Below, in pieces: positions 60,864 through 64,000 of a stretch of DNA of 64,000 nt. The notes under the pieces are model-generated. The model was not told the DNA's origin. It saw only the letters and a program-made list of their open reading frames with translations, and searched no databases. The DNA is taken from assembly GCA_028015205.1 (NCBI GenBank), contig CM051513.1, forward strand, positions 48,054,841-48,118,840. The letters are read 5' to 3'. How positions within the stretch are numbered: position 1 is the first letter of the stretch; each line of letters begins with the position of its first letter. The position numbers and the translations under genes are program-made. The stretch is from Mytilisepta virgata (taxonomy: Eukaryota; Mollusca; Bivalvia; Mytilida; Mytilidae).

Positions 60864-60949
60864 TTGCAGCTGTACTTGTATACAGTTGACGAGAATTAAG
60901 CAAATACACTAAGGAAATAATATTACAGCGGATCACACTCATAATGTAA

Positions 60950-62840
60950 AAATTTAATAGTATGAATGTTATGCACGTGAGGGATAAGTAAACGTGTTTA
61001 ATATTGCCAAGATTTTAAATTTAATGTCAATTTCATAGATTTTTGCTTGATATGTAAATAAATATATATACTATACACCTTGTTAAGCTTAGTACACACT
61101 TTAAACGCCTTTGTTTACATGTCTACGTATATCAAATTTAAATTAACCAAACTTTATCAAAAAACGATTTAAGAACAGATCACAGAATCTATGAAAGATT
61201 TTATGGATGTTAAAATTAAATTTTTAAAGGGAAAGTTGTTAATCATCTTTTGGTAGAAAATATGATAAACTGTTTTTATTCTTAGTTTAAAATGTGACCA
61301 CTGATTATTTATTCATGACTTACTGATAATGTATACAAAATGTAAACGTTTCTTTTGACGTATGTATTTAATATGTTAATGAAAAATCTGAACACATTTG
61401 ATTAAAACTGTATTTGGAAGTAAATCACTAAAACATGTTTAAAATTTGGTCACTGTATCCTACGTACACGCATTGCCGTAGCTTCCATTCTCGCTTGAAG
61501 CAGTGGGAAATTGATCTGTATGTCTCCATTTATTTCCCTCCGTTGGAATGGGCACAAGTATATATGTGGGCTAACAATTTGTTGGGTGTTCATAATTACA
61601 CGGTGGGGAAGGGGGGGTCCTTTATATGTGTGCGACCAACATTTTCGAATCCCACCCTATTAAGATATTCCAAATTCCACGAAAATCTAACCTAACCATA
61701 TATTAACCAACCCTTCCCTCACCCTTTCATATATTTTCTTACCTTGTATTTTTACTAATAGTCAGAACTAAAGATATTTCCATGCAGAGGGAAAAATAGA
61801 GCATGAAATTTTATTAATCTGGAATATGACCTAATCATATATATTTTATATAAAATAGTATAGCTTTTTTCCATATTTTAAATGAGAAAATATAGACCAT
61901 TTTGGGCCGCACATATGTATTTAGTAAATACTATTTACCATTATATAGGGAGTTATTTTCTGAAAAATAAATTGTGTGAAGACATCATTAAAAGCATATA
62001 CTGAAGAGTCTGCAAGATGTTTTGTTATAAATTAAAATATTATGAAATATTTGGCCTATTTTTCTCTTCATTTAGACATTTCAATCATGTCAACAGCTAA
62101 TAACGTTACTGCAATAGTGAATCTCATAATCACAGGTGTGAAAATTCTAACCAACTCTACCTTTAAAATATGGCATATCGGACAAATTACAATTTATTAT
62201 TGACTTTTTAAACTTCGACATAGCCTTGATTGTATTAATTTAAACTTGTACATAAACGCTTTCATTTCTTACCTTCGCACGCATCATTGGTCAGGTTATT
62301 GAAAACCCTGTGATAGGCTTCGGCATTTAATCGTGTATTGGGTTTCAAAGTTTATTCGTAAAAGGCTGTATAAATATTGTGTATTACGGAGTCAATCAGG
62401 TAGGTCTAAATTTACTACGTTGAAATTTGTATATAGAACATATTTTCGCAAAATGGACATGCAGAATGATTTTATCTTTTTAATGTAGAAATTGTTAGAA
62501 AACATTTTGTAAATAACTTTCGAATATTAATTTTCTTAACCGTTTACCTTGAACTTCATTATCACTTGATTAGGTTTTGTATATTAAACAAAATAGTGTT
62601 GGTACCCAATATTTTTTTTCAATATACATTTTAAGCTTATGTGATAATTTTAGATAAATTTCATGCGTTAAGGAGAATTCTTCAGTATACATTGTACATT
62701 TTAAGCTTTACCTACTTAATTAAAAAAACAAGAGTTTTATATTAGTTCTATTGCTTTAACGAGAATTTGGCAGTGTACATTTTCAGCTTTTCTTGCTAAA
62801 TTGCAAAGCACAGTTTGTTAAATTTGTGAAAACTAAGGAA
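60950..62840. other. Intergenic, nothing recognised
   Basis: AT-rich; frames up to 86 codons have no recognisable content or splice sites. Confidence 0.35.
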
Positions 62841-62984
62841 CACAACCCCCCCCCCCCCCCCCCCTCGTGCATAGCTCTGTCCTTAGATGGTTTTTGGCTT
62901 CATTTCTTTTTGGTCATTTTGCTATGTTTTAATTTGCTTTTCAACCTTTTGGATTGCTGTTTTGGTTTTCAACATTTTGGGCTT

Positions 62985-63060
62985 TGAAAACAACTGATGA
63001 GTCGTAAATCGACGAAATGTGCACATCTTTTGCATCAAAATTGGTATCGAAGAATTTTAT
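62985..63060 (-). repeat. GATGCAC-type dispersed repeat, reverse copy
   Basis: CTGATGAGTCGTAAATCGAC, GAAATGTGCACATC and GCATCAAAATTGGTATC are the reverse complement of the 34190 and 36107 copies. Confidence 0.65.
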
Positions 63061-63484
63061 TTTAGATTAATTGTATGCTTTTGGCAGTATGTACTTTAAA
63101 CTTTACAGTTTGACATTACACAATATTGTAGAAAGAACTAATTACCAAACCTACAGAGTTAGGTTAATTTTATAACGTAGAATTAGACAGTATATGTTTG
63201 ACTACCGTTTGCCATTTTCGCAGTTCTTCAACATATATGCATATTATATTGGCTGAATTTTTGTCCTAAAGAGACACAATGGATTATTATTATTGCAGGT
63301 TGCTTATTACATGGTTTGATTAAAATCCCTAAAATTTAATTTTCAATTTCAATACGCCAAAATCAGAAACAATTCAAAAGTCAAATGGTTAAACTTGAAA
63401 CTCATCAAATATACCAGCTATACACCATTTGTTGAGAAGCCAAATCTCCATAAAACAGCAGACTCTGTGTATTTTGATATTGAC

Positions 63485-63866
63485 TTAAGGATGTTCGCTG
63501 GTCGTGTTCTTGAATTTTTTTCAGATGTTCAGAATCATCTGGCTTTATCCATTGTATGCCACAAAAACCCATTTTTCTTTTCATAAATCTTTTGCATGCA
63601 GAATAATAAGCCATTTGTAAAAATCTTATAAAATCCTTGTTATTATTTAATGTTTTTCGAGAAATATAACTTATCAACGATAAAGCTATGTAAACTCAAG
63701 AGAGCATATTTTTCCCGTCAATTTTTCAATGGCTTATATCTCGAAAACAAGCACATGGACCTACAATTTTTTTTCGCTCATTTAGTTCCTTTATTAAACA
63801 ACTATCAGTATTTACCAGTCTTATGAAAAGCTTGTTATTTTGAAACTGAGCAGCGAACATCCTTTA
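63485..63866 (+). mobile_element. TTAA-flanked MITE, copy 3
   Basis: Begins TTAAGGATGTTCGCTGGTC and ends GAGCAGCGAACATCCTTTAG (the right TTAA is mutated). Interior aligns with copy 1 and, in reverse, with copy 2. A 90-codon minus frame across it is not supported as a gene. Confidence 0.75.
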
Positions 63867-64000
63867 GTGTTATTTTGCCGGTATATATTTCTAAAAAATG
63901 TTAAAGAAGCAGCATTTCCCTATCCCTGTGTTTTTACATTGATACATATAGATTCTCCTTCAAGTATGAGTGAGTTATGGAATTTCTCCACCCGAAATAG

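Noticed and set aside
63405..63677. 90-codon minus frame
   Set aside because: It lies across a MITE whose other copies do not keep the frame.

Overview
The window is AT-rich, intron-bearing and packed with interspersed repeats. It reads as nuclear DNA of a bivalve mollusc, most likely a marine mussel (Mytilidae). That call is inference from the style of the dispersed repeats, the tRNA-derived SINEs and the mix of retroelements; no species marker is present.

Layout. 1-4.7 kb: coding-like exons of an unidentified minus-strand gene among degenerate tandem repeats. 4.9-11.4 kb: a 5'-truncated LINE (-), a decayed LINE (+), a fused remnant of a DIRS-type tyrosine-recombinase retroelement, and a TTAA-flanked MITE. 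13.2-28.7 kb: a nested structure. A roughly 670-bp host segment is duplicated in tandem; one copy was split by a CAGGGGCG-ended DNA transposon (5-bp TSD ACCTA), which was itself hit by a 272-bp MITE and by a 12.1-kb Ty3/Gypsy LTR retrotransposon (15214-27309). 28.7-35.4 kb: small MITEs, a LINE tail and unassigned ORFs. 35.5-54.4 kb: a host F-box gene resembling FBXO31 on the plus strand, with seven common coding exons and three tandem, homologous, same-phase terminal exons. Its introns are full of SINEs, MITEs and a 53-bp satellite. 54.4-64 kb: mostly intergenic repeats.

Two items stand out. The Gypsy element has two 1,977-bp LTRs that match wherever I compared them, a 4-bp TSD, PBS, PPT and gag-pol joined by a textbook -1 frameshift heptamer. 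Between pol and the 3' LTR, where an env would sit, it carries an SGNH/GDSL-hydrolase-like ORF. That ORF is interrupted by one in-frame TAG just before its D-x-x-H block, and a strong 3' splice site lies upstream of it.

The FBXO31-like gene can produce three proteins (about 369, 367 and 371 aa) that differ only in a C-terminal segment encoded by triplicated last exons. In FBXO31 proteins this region belongs to the substrate-binding module, so the arrangement could diversify what the SCF ligase recognises.

Limits: all alignments were done by eye. Splice sites, repeat families and TSDs are read from sequence; no expression or database evidence was available.
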